Of a stretch of DNA of 64,000 nt, positions 9,730 through 25,485 are shown one piece after another. The DNA is from Myxococcus xanthus (GTDB lineage: Bacteria > Myxococcota > Myxococcia > Myxococcales > Myxococcaceae): NCBI RefSeq assembly GCF_013116825.1, contig NZ_JABFNS010000011.1, forward strand, positions 1 to 64,000, written 5' to 3'. The position numbers were made by a program, and so were the translations under genes. The notes under the pieces are model-generated. The model saw only the letters and a list, made by a program, of their open reading frames with translations, searched no databases and was not told the origin of the DNA. Position 1 is the stretch's first letter, and the number at the start of each line of letters is the position of its first letter.

Positions 9730-9773
9730 GGCAGGCGCGCCCGTGCCGCACAGCGAACATCCCGGAGACTTCC

Positions 9774-12161
9774 TCAGTCGTCCGAGCGCAGCACCTCGTG
9801 CAGCGGCACGCGGGTGACGCGGCGCGCGGGCAGCCAGCTGGCCAGCAATGCCACTGCGGCCAGCAGCGCGGGCACGGCCGCGAAGGTGACGACGTCGAAC
9901 GTGCTCACGCCATACAGCACACTGGACAGGCTGCGCGCGAACACGGCGGCGCCGACAAGCCCCAGGAGGACGCCAGCCACGGCCATCCGAAGCCCCTGCC
10001 CCACCACGCGCCACACCAGACATTGCCCGGTCGCGCCCAATGCCATGCGGATGCCCAGCTCGCGCATCCGCTGATTGACTGAATAGGACAACACGCCGTA
10101 GAGCCCCACGCCCGCGAGCACCAGCCCCAGCACCGCCAGGGCCACCAGCAGCGCCCCCAGCACCTTCGTGTGGCCCAGGCTGGCGTCCACGACCGATTCC
10201 AGGGAACGCACGGGGACTCTCGGGAACTCGGGGGCCACGGCGCGAAGCTGCTCGCGCAGCACCGGGGCCAGCGCGACAGCGTCCTGCGAGGCACGCACGG
10301 TGAGCAGCATGTGCAGTCCCCAGAGCTGTCCCATGGGGACGAAGGCCTCGCTGACCGGGGGCGCATCCAGGCTGTTGTGCTGGACATCCCCCACCACGCC
10401 CACGATCTCGCGGAAGGCCTCACCGTCGAGCACCAGTTGCACGCGCTGCCCCACCGCGCTCCGCCCGGGGAAGTAGCGCCGGGCGAACGTCTCGTTCACC
10501 ACGACCACCGGCGCGGTGCCCGGCCCATCCCAGGCTTCGATGGCGCGCCCTTCCTTCAGCGGGATGCCCAGGGTGTTGAAGTAGCCGTCGCTGGTGGTGC
10601 GGAAGTGGACCAACTCCCGGGAGTCCGCCTGTGATGCCGCCTCACCCGGCAGCAGCACCGGCGCCAGGCCATTGCGTCCCCACAGGGGCACCGTGCTGGC
10701 CATGCCCGCGGACGTCACGCCTGGAAGCGCGCGTATCCGCTCCAACATGCTGGAGAAGAGGGCCCGTTGGACGGCCTCCTCCCGGTACTTCGCCGACGGA
10801 AGGGAGAGGTCCACCACTGTGACACCCTGGGGATTGAAGCCCAGCGGCACCACGCTCAAGGCATGGACAGTGCGAAGCATCAGGCCCGCTCCCACCAACG
10901 GAGTCAGTGCCAGGGCCACCTGCGCGACCACCAGCGCCATGCGCCCGCCTTCGCCCCGCGTGGCTCCTGCGCCGCCTCGCAGCCCGCCCAGCGCGCCCCG
11001 CGCATCCGCGCGCGACACCCGCAGCGCGGGGACCAGGCCAAAGAGGAGGCTGGTCACCACCGAGAGGACCAGCGCGATGCCCAGGACATGCGGCTGCAGG
11101 CGGAGCGCCTCGGCATCCACGAACTGAGGCGGCATGAGCGCGCGCAGCAGATCCATGCCCCACATCGCCAGGACCAGTCCGGCGGCGCCGCCCACGAGCG
11201 CCAACATCCCGCTCTCCACCAGGAACTGCCGCACCAGCCGCCCTCGGCCCGCGCCCAGGGCGGCGCGCACCGACACCTCGCGCTCCCGCGCGGAAGCCCG
11301 CGCCAGCAACAGGTTGGCCACGTTGGCGCAGGCCACCAGCAGCACCAACGCCACGACGCCGGCCAGGAGCCACAGCCGCTCCTGGGAGCCCTCCACCACC
11401 TGCGCGTGCAAGGGCACCAGCCGCACCCCAGCGGGCGCCTCCGTGAAGCCCGGCTCGCGCACCAGCGCGGCGCCCAGGGCCGTCATCTCCGTGCGAGCCT
11501 GCTCCGCGGACACGCCTTCGCGCAGGCGTCCCACCACGCGCAGCCACACCCCTCCAGCCGACTCATCCGCGGCCAGGACCAACGGCTTCCACGCCTCCAC
11601 GTCCGGTGCGAAGCGGAAACCCGCGGGCAATACCCCCACTACCGTGTGGAGCTGGTCATCCACCATCAACGTCTGCCCCACCACGTCCAGGCGGCCACCG
11701 AAGCGCCGCTGCCACAGCGCATGCGAGAGGAGCAGGCCGTGGGCGTCGGTGTCCGCGCGGAAGTCCTGTCCGAGCAAGGGCCGCACGCCCAGGAGCGAGA
11801 ACAAGCCCGCTGTCGCCCGCCCCGCGCGCACCCGCTCCAACTCGCCGTCACCCGCCAAGGTGATGTCGCGGATCGACAGCCCCTCCAGTCCCTGGAACGC
11901 AAACGCACGCTCGCGCCAGGCGTGGAGTGACTGCAACGACACGCCCAGCCGCTCGCGCTGGGGCGTCGACTGGTACAGCGACACCAACTGCTCCGGTGCC
12001 CGGTACGGCAACGGCCTGAGCAGCACCTGGTACACCGCGCTGAAGACGGCGGTGGTGGCGCCAATGGCCAGCGCAAGCGTGGTGATGATGACCACCGTGA
12101 ATGTGGCCTCGCGCCGCATGCGACGCAGGGACAATCGAACGTCCTGAAGAAGCTGGGACAT
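9774..12161 (-). CDS. MacB/FtsX-like ABC permease paralogue (orphan, ADOP-type)
   Basis: 795 residues from the ATG at 12161 (SQLLQDVRLSLRRM), preceded by GGAG; longer starts up to 12224 add residues unlike the family. The order is the same as in the gene at 7249: N-terminal membrane segment with LALAIGATTAVFSAVYQVLL, MacB-like periplasmic domain, FtsX block (LWLLAGVVALVLLVACANVA), second periplasmic region and final FtsX block ending RVTRVPLHEVLRSDD. The two permeases are tail-to-tail with 44 bp between stops and are clearly paralogues, though well diverged. No ATPase or membrane fusion protein gene is adjacent. Its promoter would lie in the region shared with mxcC; a relation to siderophore export is possible but not shown. 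Confidence 0.85.
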   Translation of the reverse strand: MSQLLQDVRLSLRRMRREATFTVVIITTLALAIGATTAVFSAVYQVLLRPLPYRAPEQLVSLYQSTPQRERLGVSLQSLHAWRERAFAFQGLEGLSIRDITLAGDGELERVRAGRATAGLFSLLGVRPLLGQDFRADTDAHGLLLSHALWQRRFGGRLDVVGQTLMVDDQLHTVVGVLPAGFRFAPDVEAWKPLVLAADESAGGVWLRVVGRLREGVSAEQARTEMTALGAALVREPGFTEAPAGVRLVPLHAQVVEGSQERLWLLAGVVALVLLVACANVANLLLARASAREREVSVRAALGAGRGRLVRQFLVESGMLALVGGAAGLVLAMWGMDLLRALMPPQFVDAEALRLQPHVLGIALVLSVVTSLLFGLVPALRVSRADARGALGGLRGGAGATRGEGGRMALVVAQVALALTPLVGAGLMLRTVHALSVVPLGFNPQGVTVVDLSLPSAKYREEAVQRALFSSMLERIRALPGVTSAGMASTVPLWGRNGLAPVLLPGEAASQADSRELVHFRTTSDGYFNTLGIPLKEGRAIEAWDGPGTAPVVVVNETFARRYFPGRSAVGQRVQLVLDGEAFREIVGVVGDVQHNSLDAPPVSEAFVPMGQLWGLHMLLTVRASQDAVALAPVLREQLRAVAPEFPRVPVRSLESVVDASLGHTKVLGALLVALAVLGLVLAGVGLYGVLSYSVNQRMRELGIRMALGATGQCLVWRVVGQGLRMAVAGVLLGLVGAAVFARSLSSVLYGVSTFDVVTFAAVPALLAAVALLASWLPARRVTRVPLHEVLRSDD

Positions 12162-12376
12162 GAAGGCCAGACTCCACTGCAACTCCAACGCCATCAAACG
12201 TCGCGCCTGACAGGGCCTCTGCACACACGGCTGAGACGAGGTTCGCGTTCGCCTGTGGCACGCGAAATCCCATCATCGGACACGAGCCCGGTCCGCATCC
12301 AATGCAGCCCAAAGAGCCATCGCGCGCGGTGGCCCCCCTTGCAATATGCGTTAACCGCAATCCCTTACTTCCCTTC

Positions 12377-12407
12377 TTGACACCCCTGACGCTGCGTGGC
12401 ACATATC
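12377..12407 (+). promoter_or_regulatory. Candidate mxcC promoter
   Basis: A perfect -35-like hexamer TTGACA (12377-12382) is followed 19 bp later by the AT-rich CATATC (12402-12407), a poor -10. The Fur-like palindrome begins 11 bp further on, where a repressor would cover the start point. The -10 assignment is weak. Confidence 0.4.
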
Positions 12408-12418
12408 TGCGCATATTC

Positions 12419-12443
12419 GATAATGAAAATCATTCTCATTATC
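12419..12443 (+). promoter_or_regulatory. Fur box upstream of mxcC
   Basis: A 25-bp near-perfect palindrome: GATAATGA at the left end and TCATTATC at the right, with 11 of 12 arm positions complementary. The first 19 bases match the classical Fur consensus GATAATGATAATCATTATC at 17 of 19 positions, and an overlapping 19-mer at 12425 matches at 15. It lies 51 bp upstream of the mxcC start. Iron-dependent repression is inferred from the known Fur site and the siderophore context. Confidence 0.8.
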
Positions 12444-12494
12444 TACTTACCAACCCCACAAGCGGCGCAGGCATCCAGAAGGAGGCGCAGGGCC

Positions 12495-13268
12495 ATGGGA
12501 ACACCCACCCGGGTGGCACTCGTCACAGGTGCCGCACAAGGTATTGGCGCGGCAGTGGCACGTGCGCTTGCGGGCGAAGCCCTCATCGCCGCGGTCGACA
12601 CCAACGCGGACGGCCTGAGCGCTCTCGTGGCCGAGCTCCGGCAGAAACATCAACAGGCGGTGGCCTACCCGGCCAGCGTGAGTGATGTCCCCGCTGTCGA
12701 CGCCGTGGTGGAGCGCATCGAGCGGGAGCTGGGCCCCATCGAAGTGCTGGCCAACGTGGCGGGCGTCCTGCGCACGGGCCCCATCCTGTCCTACAGCGAC
12801 GAGGACTGGGCGTTCACCTTCTCCGTCAACACGCTGGGCGTGTTTCAGGTGTCCCGCGCCGTGGCCCGGCGCATGGTGCCCCGGCGAAGCGGCGCCATCG
12901 TCACCGTGGGCTCCAACGCCGCCGCCGTCCCCCGCACGCAGATGGCCGCGTACGCCGCCTCCAAGGCCGCCTCCAGCATGTTCACCAAGTGCCTGGGCCT
13001 GGAGCTGGCCCCACACGGCATCCGCTGCAACGTCGTGTCCCCCGGCTCCACGGACACCGCCATGCAGCGCGCGCTCTGGGCGGATGACTCCGGCGCGCAG
13101 GCGGTGATTGCCGGATCACCCGAGACCTATCGCCTGGGCATCCCCCTGCAACGCATCGCCGCGCCCGAGGACATCGCCAACGCGGTGCGGTTCCTCGTCT
13201 CGGACGCGGCACGCCACATCACCCTGCACGACCTCCGCGTCGACGGTGGCGCGACACTCGACGCCTGA
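12495..13268 (+). CDS. mxcC: 2,3-dihydro-2,3-dihydroxybenzoate dehydrogenase (MxcC)
   Basis: 257 residues from ATG 12495, with GGAGG at 12481-12485. It is a short-chain dehydrogenase: the NAD-binding [11 protein letters not shown] lies at about residues 10-20, NVAGV follows the fourth strand, and the catalytic YAASK is near residue 153, with a Ser in VTVGSN upstream. Length and context identify it as the EntA homologue that oxidises 2,3-dihydro-2,3-dihydroxybenzoate to 2,3-dihydroxybenzoate, the aryl cap of myxochelin. It is separated from mxcD by 147 bp that include a second Fur-like site, so it may form its own transcript under the 12419 Fur box. The gene order mxcC-mxcD-mxcE-mxcF-mxcG agrees with the described myxochelin locus of myxobacteria. 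Confidence 0.9.
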   Translation: MGTPTRVALVTGAAQGIGAAVARALAGEALIAAVDTNADGLSALVAELRQKHQQAVAYPASVSDVPAVDAVVERIERELGPIEVLANVAGVLRTGPILSYSDEDWAFTFSVNTLGVFQVSRAVARRMVPRRSGAIVTVGSNAAAVPRTQMAAYAASKAASSMFTKCLGLELAPHGIRCNVVSPGSTDTAMQRALWADDSGAQAVIAGSPETYRLGIPLQRIAAPEDIANAVRFLVSDAARHITLHDLRVDGGATLDA

Positions 13269-13313
13269 CCCCGCCCTCGCGCGGCCCGCTCAGGCCCACG
13301 CCTCTCCAGAAGT

Positions 13314-13333
13314 TGATAATGATTATTAGGATC
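13314..13333 (+). promoter_or_regulatory. Fur box upstream of mxcD
   Basis: TGATAATGATTATTA (13314-13328) matches the 7-1-7 Fur inverted repeat TGATAAT-n-ATTATCA at 13 of 14 informative positions. Read as a 19-mer from 13315 it matches the classical consensus at 15 of 19. It sits 82 bp upstream of the mxcD start, in the mxcC-mxcD gap, and suggests an iron-regulated promoter for the mxcD-mxcL run. Confidence 0.7.
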
Positions 13334-13415
13334 CACTTCACAGCCTATCACCGAGGCGCCGCCATGTGGCGCCCTCTGCATGACGCCCGCTGAGCCGAAG
13401 GAACAGGAATACCCC

Positions 13416-14620
13416 ATGGGACCGCAGACACTCGCCGCGCAGTTGCTCGAGAGCTACGAGGCTGGCTCTTCGTTCTTCTTCGCCACGCCGCGCCGCACGC
13501 TGCTGGCGCGCGGCACCTTCGCCACCGTGCCGCACCAGGGCGGCGCGGATACCCTGGCGCGGCTCCCCGAGCGCGTGACGGCGGTGCTGAATGACGCGCG
13601 CCAGGCAGACCACGACATCCCCGTGGCGGTGGGCGCGGCGCCCTTCGACGGCTCGGTGCCTGCACAGCTCGTGGTGCCGCTGACGCTCCAGCGCGCCGGG
13701 CCGCTGGTGTTCAACACAGACGTCCCGGTGCAGCGACCATTCAGCGCCAGCTACACCGTCCAACCGGTGCCGGAGCCCGCCGCGTACCTGAACGGCGTCG
13801 CGCAGGCGCTGAAGCTGATGCAGAGCGGGCCGCTCCAGAAGGTGGTGCTGTCGCGTTCGCTGCACCTCAACACCACCGCCCCCATCGACCTGCGGCAGCT
13901 GCTGCGCAACCTCGCGCAGCGCAACCCTTCGGGCTACACCTTCGCCGCCGATCTCCCCCAGAAGGATGGGACCCGCGGCGCGGGACTTCGCACGCTCATT
14001 GGCGCCAGCCCCGAGCTGCTCGTGTCCCGCTCCGGGTTCCAGGTGGTCGCCAATCCCCTGGCCGGCTCCGCGGCCCGCAGCGCGGATCCGCTGGAGGACC
14101 AGGAGCGAGCCGCCGCGCTGCTGAAGTCGCCCAAGGACCTGCACGAGCACGCGGTGGTCATCGACGCCGTCGCGGAGGCACTGCGGCCGTATTGCAAGAC
14201 GCTGAACGTGCCCGCCGGTCCGTCGCTCGTGAACACCGCCACCATGTGGCACCTGTCCAGCCGCATCACGGGTGAGCTGGCCGACCCCTCCATCTCCTCG
14301 CTGACGCTGGCGGCGGCCATGCACCCGACGCCCGCGGTGTGCGGCTACCCCACGCGGCTGGCGCACGAGGCGATTGGCTCCATCGAGCCGTTCGAGCGCG
14401 GCTACTACACCGGCACGGTGGGCTGGTGCGACGCCACGGGGGATGGCCAGTGGGCGGTGACCATCCGCTGCGCGGAGGCCAGTGAGCGCACCCTGCGCAT
14501 CTTCGCGGGCGCGGGCATCGTGGTGGGCTCCTCGCCCGAGTCCGAGCTGGCGGAGACCGAGGCCAAGTTCCGCACCATGCTCCACGCCATGGGCCTGGGC
14601 CACGGTGCCGGGGTGCAGTC

Positions 14621-14624
<4 letters not shown>
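13416..14624 (+). CDS. mxcD: Isochorismate synthase (MxcD)
   Basis: 402 residues from ATG 13416, with GAAGGAACAGG upstream; the open frame extends 12 codons further but they look like leader. It is a chorismate-binding enzyme: KVVLSRSL near residue 145, [10 protein letters not shown], then AGSAARS and [10 protein letters not shown]. The C-terminal catalytic block contains [20 protein letters not shown] and [16 protein letters not shown], which supplies the Mg-binding acidic residues. It converts chorismate to isochorismate, the first committed step to 2,3-dihydroxybenzoate, like EntC. The stop overlaps the mxcE start by 4 bp (ATGA at 14621-14624), which suggests translational coupling. Confidence 0.92.
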
Positions 14625-16267
<1,643 letters not shown>

Positions 16268-16279
16268 AAGGAACTCCCA

Positions 16280-17179
16280 ATGGCGCTCCCCGCCATCGCT
16301 CCCTATCCCATGCCCGGCGCCGCCGACCTGCCGAAGAACAAGGTCTCCTGGACGCCGGACCCGCGCCGCGCCGTGCTGCTCATCCACGACATGCAGCGCT
16401 ACTTCGTGGAGGCCTTCACGCAGGGCCAGTCGCCCGTGACGGAGCTGGTCGCCAACATCCAGCGACTGCGGCAGCACTGCACGGCGCTGGGCATCCCCGT
16501 CGTGTACTCGGCCCAGCCGGGTGGCCAGACGCCCGAGCAGCGCGGCCTGCTGCTGGACTTCTGGGGCGGCGGCATCAACGGCGGACCGGACCAGAAGCGC
16601 ATCATCGACGCGCTGACGCCGGCCGAAGGCGACATCCAGCTCACCAAGTGGCGCTACAGCGCGTTCCGCAAGACGGACCTGATGGACCAGATGAAGAAGC
16701 TGGGCCGCGATCAGCTCCTCATCTCCGGTATCTACGCGCACATCGGCTGCCTGCAGACGGCCAGCGACGCCTTCATGAGCGACGTGCGACCCTTCCTCAT
16801 CGCCGACGCGCTGGGTGACTTCTCCCTGGCGCACCACCAGCTCGCGTTGAGCTACGCGGCCCAGCTGTGCGCCGTCACCACCACGACGCAGCAGGTGCTC
16901 GACGCGCTGGGCCCCGTCTCCACGTCCAGCACACTCACCCGCGAGCAGGTGCGCGCGGAAGTGGCGGAGCTGCTCCAGGAGTCGCCGGAGGCGCTGGGTG
17001 ACGACGACAACCTGCTCGAGCGCGGAATGGACTCCATCCGGCTGATGACGCTGGTGGAGAAATGGCGGGCCGCTGGCGCGGAGACCACCTTCGTGGAGCT
17101 GGCCGAACGGCCGACGCTCGCCGACTGGTTCACGCTGCTCTCCCTGGGCAACACGCCCGCTTCCCGGAACGCCGCGTAG
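16280..17179 (+). CDS. mxcF: Isochorismatase with aryl carrier domain (MxcF)
   Basis: 299 residues, the two-domain plan of EntB (285). The N-terminal isochorismatase domain (about 1-205) has [11 protein letters not shown] with the catalytic Asp, LTKWRYSAF with the Lys, and [16 protein letters not shown]. The C-terminal aryl carrier domain (about 215-295) carries the phosphopantetheine Ser in [11 protein letters not shown]. It hydrolyses isochorismate to 2,3-dihydro-2,3-dihydroxybenzoate and, after phosphopantetheinylation, holds the activated 2,3-dihydroxybenzoyl thioester for MxcG. A ribosome site AAAGGAA precedes the start. No phosphopantetheinyl transferase gene is present in the window. 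Confidence 0.92.
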   Translation: MALPAIAPYPMPGAADLPKNKVSWTPDPRRAVLLIHDMQRYFVEAFTQGQSPVTELVANIQRLRQHCTALGIPVVYSAQPGGQTPEQRGLLLDFWGGGINGGPDQKRIIDALTPAEGDIQLTKWRYSAFRKTDLMDQMKKLGRDQLLISGIYAHIGCLQTASDAFMSDVRPFLIADALGDFSLAHHQLALSYAAQLCAVTTTTQQVLDALGPVSTSSTLTREQVRAEVAELLQESPEALGDDDNLLERGMDSIRLMTLVEKWRAAGAETTFVELAERPTLADWFTLLSLGNTPASRNAA

Positions 17180-17239
17180 CTCCGCGGTGCGCGAGTCACC
17201 TCGCGCCCCTGACGCATGAACACACGGGAGTCCCTGGCG

Positions 17240-21576
<4,337 letters not shown>

Positions 21577-21580
<4 letters not shown>

Positions 21581-22929
21581 CGAACCCCACCTGGACGCCT
21601 GACTCCTGGCGGCACAAGCCCGTCAAGTACATGCCGGAGGACTATCCGGACGCGCGGGCCCTGGCCCAGACCGAGGCCGAGCTGTCCCGCCTGCCTCCGC
21701 TCGTCTTCGCGGACGAGACGCGCCGGCTCACCGCCAGGCTCGCCAAGGTCGCCGAAGGCAAGGCCATCCTGCTGCAAGGGGGCGACTGCGCGGAGAGCTT
21801 CAAGGAGTTCACCACCGACAACATCCGGGACACCTACCGGCTGCTGTTGCAGATGGCCATGGTGCTGACCTTCGCCGGCAACCGGCCGGTGGTGAAGGTG
21901 GGCCGCATCGCCGGGCAGTTCGCCAAGCCGCGCTCCAGCCCCATGGAGACGCTGGGCGGCGTCACCTTGCCCAGCTACCGCGGAGACATCATCAACGGCA
22001 TGGAGTTCGACGCCCAGGCGCGAACGCCAGACCCGCGCCGGCTGCTCAAGGCCTATCACCAGTCCTCCGCCACGCTGAACCTGCTGCGAGCCTTCGCCCA
22101 GCGCGGCTACGAGGAGCTCGCCGACCCCCAGCGCTGGCCCCAGGGCGGCATCAACCGCTTGCTGGCGGACCGCATCCTCGAATCCCTGTCGTTCATGCGG
22201 GCGCTGGGGGTCAACCCGGAGCCTCGCAGCAGCTCCAATGCCATTGACTTCTTCACCAGCCACGAAGCGCTGCTCCTCAACATGGAGGAGGCCATGACAC
22301 GCGCCGAGCCCGACGGCAGCGGCTGGTACGCCGCGTCCGCGCACATGCTGTGGGTTGGCGAGCGCACCCGCCAGCTCGACGGCGGCCACGTGGAGTTCAT
22401 GCGCGGCATCCAGAACCCCATTGGCATCAAGTGTGGCCCCACCATGGAGCCCGACGAAGTGCTCCGGCTGATGGACCTCCTCAATCCCCAGGGCATCCCG
22501 GGCCGCATCACCCTCATCGGGCGGTTTGGCGCGGACCGGGTCGCGGAACGGCTGCCCCGGCTCATGGCCGCCACGCGCCGGGACGGGCGCCCCGTCATCT
22601 GGACCATCGACCCGATGCACGGCAACACCCACAGGGCCGGCAATGGCTACAAGACGCGCTCCTTCGACCGCATCCTCACGGAGGTGTGTGGATTCATGGA
22701 CGCCGCCGCCGCGGAAGGCGTCCACCCGGGGGGCCTGCACCTGGAGATGACCGGGCAGAACGTCACCGAATGCCTGGGCGGCCCCCAGCCCGTGACGGAA
22801 GACGACCTCTCCAGCCGCTACCACACCCACTGCGATCCGCGCCTCAACGCGGACCAGGCCCTTCAGTTGGCCTTCCTCGTCGCCGAATCCATGCCGTCCC
22901 TTCGCACGCACGAAGCCCGTGCGGCCTGA
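21577..22929 (+). CDS. aroA_A5: Class II (plant-type) DAHP synthase
   Basis: 450 residues from GTG 21577, overlapping the mxcG stop by 4 bp (GTGA). It is a class II 3-deoxy-D-arabino-heptulosonate-7-phosphate synthase: [11 protein letters not shown] near residue 63, then [29 protein letters not shown] near 345 and [18 protein letters not shown], which include phosphoenolpyruvate and metal contacts. It condenses phosphoenolpyruvate with erythrose 4-phosphate, the first step of the shikimate pathway. A dedicated copy inside the siderophore operon would raise chorismate supply under iron starvation; such a gene is known from the Stigmatella aurantiaca myxochelin locus (aroA_A5). Confidence 0.9.
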
Positions 22930-22945
22930 ATCGCTGGAGCCTTTC

Positions 22946-24172
22946 GTGACCGCCTCGTTCACACCGCGACAGGAGCGTCTGCTCATCCTGCTGCTGGCGG
23001 GCGTACAGTTCACCCACTTGCTGGACTTCATGATCGTCCTGCCGCTGGGTCCAGAGTTCATGCGGCTGTTCAGTCTGTCAGCCGCGCAGTTCGGAACGTT
23101 GGTGTCCTCCTACACGTTGGCCTCCGCCGCCATGGGCGTGCTGGGGCTCGCGTGGGTCGACAGGTTTGGCCGCAGAAGCACGTTGCTGGTCATCCTGGGA
23201 GGGTTCATCACAGCCACGCTGGCCTGCGGCGCGGCGCAGAGCCACGCGTGGCTGCTGGTGGCCCGGAGCATCGCTGGAGGATGCGCGGGCCTCATGGGCG
23301 CGGTCATCATGTCCATCATCGCGGACACCATCCCCGGTGAGCGCCGGGGCCAGGCCATCGGCACGGTGATGTCATCGCTCGGGTTGTCCGCGGTGGCGGG
23401 CGTTCCCCTGAGCCTGGGCATGGCCAACATGCTCGGCTGGCGCGCCCCCTTCTGGGCCATTGGCATCCTCGGGGCGCTCCTGTGGTTCGGGCTGCTCGCC
23501 GTGCTTCCGCGGCTGGATGCCCATGTCACCACGGATTCGGGGCGTCAGGCGCCCTCCGTCACGGCGCTCTTCACGCCGGGCTTCGCGCTGGGCTGGCTGC
23601 TGACGTTCAGCGTCGCCTTCTCCAGCTTCTTGCTGATTCCGTACCTGAGCGCGTTCATGGTCGGGAACCTCGGGCTGAAGCAGACCGACCTGACCTGGGT
23701 GTACCTGGCTGGCGGCGCCGCCACGCTGCTCGCGGCGCGTCAGGTGGGCCGCTGGGTGGACCGGTTTGGCCCCGCCCGGGTGCTCGGGCTGCTGCTGGTG
23801 GGCACCATGGTGCCGCACCTGGGCTTCACGCACCTTCCCGCCGCTCCGCTGCCGGTGGTGATGGTCGCCTTCGTCCTCTTCATGTCCCTGACGTCCACGC
23901 GGCCCATCCCCACCATCGCGTTGATCTCCTCGAAGGTACCGCCGCCGCTGCGCGGGCGGTACATGGCCATGAACATGGCCGCCAGTGACGGCGCCTCCGG
24001 GCTCGCGGCGTGGGCCAGCGGCTTGATGCTGGCCACCACGCCTGGCGGTGAGCTGGTGGGCTTCGGAGTGGCCGGATGGCTCGCCGTGGGCGTCACCACC
24101 GCCTCGCTCTTCATCCTCTGGACCTTTGGCCGTCGCGCCGTCCCGCTCAACGCGGCACCCACGCCTCGGTGA
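22946..24172 (+). CDS. mxcK: MFS transporter, probable myxochelin exporter (MxcK)
   Basis: 408 residues from GTG 22946, with GGAG at 22936-22939; an alternative GTG at 22919 would overlap the DAHP synthase gene and add 9 residues. It has about 12 predicted membrane segments. The first is LLILLLAGVQFTHLLDFMIV, with the loop motif DRFGRRSTLL between segments 2 and 3 (typical MFS motif A) and a second-half counterpart RWVDRFGPARVLGL. The position inside the operon matches mxcK of known myxochelin loci, described as a permease. Export of myxochelin across the inner membrane is inferred from context. Confidence 0.82.
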   Translation: MTASFTPRQERLLILLLAGVQFTHLLDFMIVLPLGPEFMRLFSLSAAQFGTLVSSYTLASAAMGVLGLAWVDRFGRRSTLLVILGGFITATLACGAAQSHAWLLVARSIAGGCAGLMGAVIMSIIADTIPGERRGQAIGTVMSSLGLSAVAGVPLSLGMANMLGWRAPFWAIGILGALLWFGLLAVLPRLDAHVTTDSGRQAPSVTALFTPGFALGWLLTFSVAFSSFLLIPYLSAFMVGNLGLKQTDLTWVYLAGGAATLLAARQVGRWVDRFGPARVLGLLLVGTMVPHLGFTHLPAAPLPVVMVAFVLFMSLTSTRPIPTIALISSKVPPPLRGRYMAMNMAASDGASGLAAWASGLMLATTPGGELVGFGVAGWLAVGVTTASLFILWTFGRRAVPLNAAPTPR

Positions 24173-24210
24173 ATCGCAGCCTCCGTCTCGACACACAGAA
24201 GGAAACGTCC

Positions 24211-25485
24211 ATGGACACTCCCGTCAAGAAGCACCCTTCCCTGCCGCGTCCCATCCCGGGCGAGCTGAAGCTCGACCGCTCCAACCAGCTCCTCGCCGAG
24301 GCGCGGCGGCTGGTCCCCGGCGTCACGCAGTCCATGATGAAGCGCCCGGAGATGTTCGCGCTCGGCGCCTTCCCCGTGTTCCTGGCCAAGGGCAAGGGCG
24401 CGCTGGTGGAGGACGTGGACGGCCAGGAGTACATCGACTTCATCGGCGGCCTGGGCGCCAACATGCTGGGCCACAATGACCCGGCCGTGGTGAACGCCAT
24501 CCGGGAGCACCTGGAGGAAGGTGTCCTCCACTCGCTGCCCACGCCGGTGGAGGTCTCCGCCGCCCAGACGCTGGTGGACCTCATCCCCGGCGCGGAGATG
24601 GCGCGCTTCTTCAAGACGGGCGCGGATGCCACGTCCACCGCCGTGCGCCTTGCGCGCCACATCACCGGCAAGCAGAAGATCATCACCGTCGGCTACAACG
24701 GCTGGCACGACCACTTCATGTTCGACACGCCGGGCGTCCCGCCCGCGCTGGCGGCGCTGACCCTCCGGATGCCGCTCTTCACGCCCCCGGACGAGCCGAC
24801 CCTGCTGGCCACCATCGAGAAGAACGCCAGCGAGCTCGCCCTGGTGCTGCTGTCGGTGCCCTACAACCGGCCCCTCACCCCGGCCTTCCTCCAGCAGGTG
24901 CACGCCACATGCACCGCGAACAACGTCCTGTTCGCCCTGGACGAGGTCGTCACCGGCTTCCGGCTCGCCGTGGGCGGCGCCCAGGAGTTCTTCGACGTCC
25001 GCGCGGACTTCGTGACGCTCTCCAAGAGCATCGCTGGCGGCATGCCGCTGTCGGCCATCGCCGGTCCGGCAAAGCACCTGAGCCGCCTGAGCGAGCTCCA
25101 GGTGTCCACCACCTTCGGCGGTGAGCTGCTGTCGCTGTACGTGTGCGAGGCGGTGCTGAAGGGCTACCGGGATGGCGCCTACATCCAGCACCTGGCCCGT
25201 CTGGGCCGCAAGCTGCGCGAGGGCGTCAACGCCCAGGCGGAGGCCGCGGGCTCATCGTTGCGCGTGATTGGCTACGACGCGATTCCCTTCTTCCTGTTCG
25301 CCAAGGACCCGGCGGAGCACGCGAAGCAGATGCAGCCCTTCCAGGCGGGCATGGCCCGCCGGGGCATCCTGCTGCGCCGCGACGTCACCTTCCTCAGCAC
25401 GGCGCACACGGAGGAGCAGATTGACTACGCCATCGAGATGACGGGCGAAGTCCTCCGCTCCCTCGCGCACCCGGCGGCGGCCTAG
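24211..25485 (+). CDS. mxcL: Class III aminotransferase (MxcL)
   Basis: 424 residues from ATG 24211, with GAAGGAAA upstream. It resembles glutamate-1-semialdehyde 2,1-aminomutase and related fold-type I aminotransferases: GLGANMLGHNDPAV early on, FKTGADATSTAVRLAR around residue 133 (phosphate contact), FALDEVVTGFRL near 245 (pyridoxal-ring Asp) and the Schiff-base Lys in TLSKSIAGGMPL near 273. In characterised myxochelin pathways MxcL transaminates the aldehyde released by MxcG, giving the amine form (myxochelin B) rather than the alcohol (myxochelin A). It is the last plus-strand gene of the run and overlaps the end of mxcB by 4 bp. Confidence 0.9.
   Translation: MDTPVKKHPSLPRPIPGELKLDRSNQLLAEARRLVPGVTQSMMKRPEMFALGAFPVFLAKGKGALVEDVDGQEYIDFIGGLGANMLGHNDPAVVNAIREHLEEGVLHSLPTPVEVSAAQTLVDLIPGAEMARFFKTGADATSTAVRLARHITGKQKIITVGYNGWHDHFMFDTPGVPPALAALTLRMPLFTPPDEPTLLATIEKNASELALVLLSVPYNRPLTPAFLQQVHATCTANNVLFALDEVVTGFRLAVGGAQEFFDVRADFVTLSKSIAGGMPLSAIAGPAKHLSRLSELQVSTTFGGELLSLYVCEAVLKGYRDGAYIQHLARLGRKLREGVNAQAEAAGSSLRVIGYDAIPFFLFAKDPAEHAKQMQPFQAGMARRGILLRRDVTFLSTAHTEEQIDYAIEMTGEVLRSLAHPAAA

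Larger units (their letters stand above)
12162..12494. other. Divergent regulatory region, permease / mxcC
   Basis: This 333-bp region separates the minus-strand permease from mxcC. Its mxcC-proximal 120 bp are much more AT-rich than the surroundings and hold a TTGACA hexamer and a Fur-box-like palindrome (listed separately). I see no gene or recognisable site in the part next to the permease. Confidence 0.6.

Noticed and set aside
9730-9747. Imperfect GC-rich inverted repeat between the two convergent permeases as a terminator
   Set aside because: The stem is short and broken and has no T tract; support is too weak to list.
7123-10023. 966-codon minus-strand ORF across the permease gene
   Set aside because: It is rich in Arg, His, Gln and Ala without any domain, and lies antisense to a clear permease; a GC-skew shadow frame.
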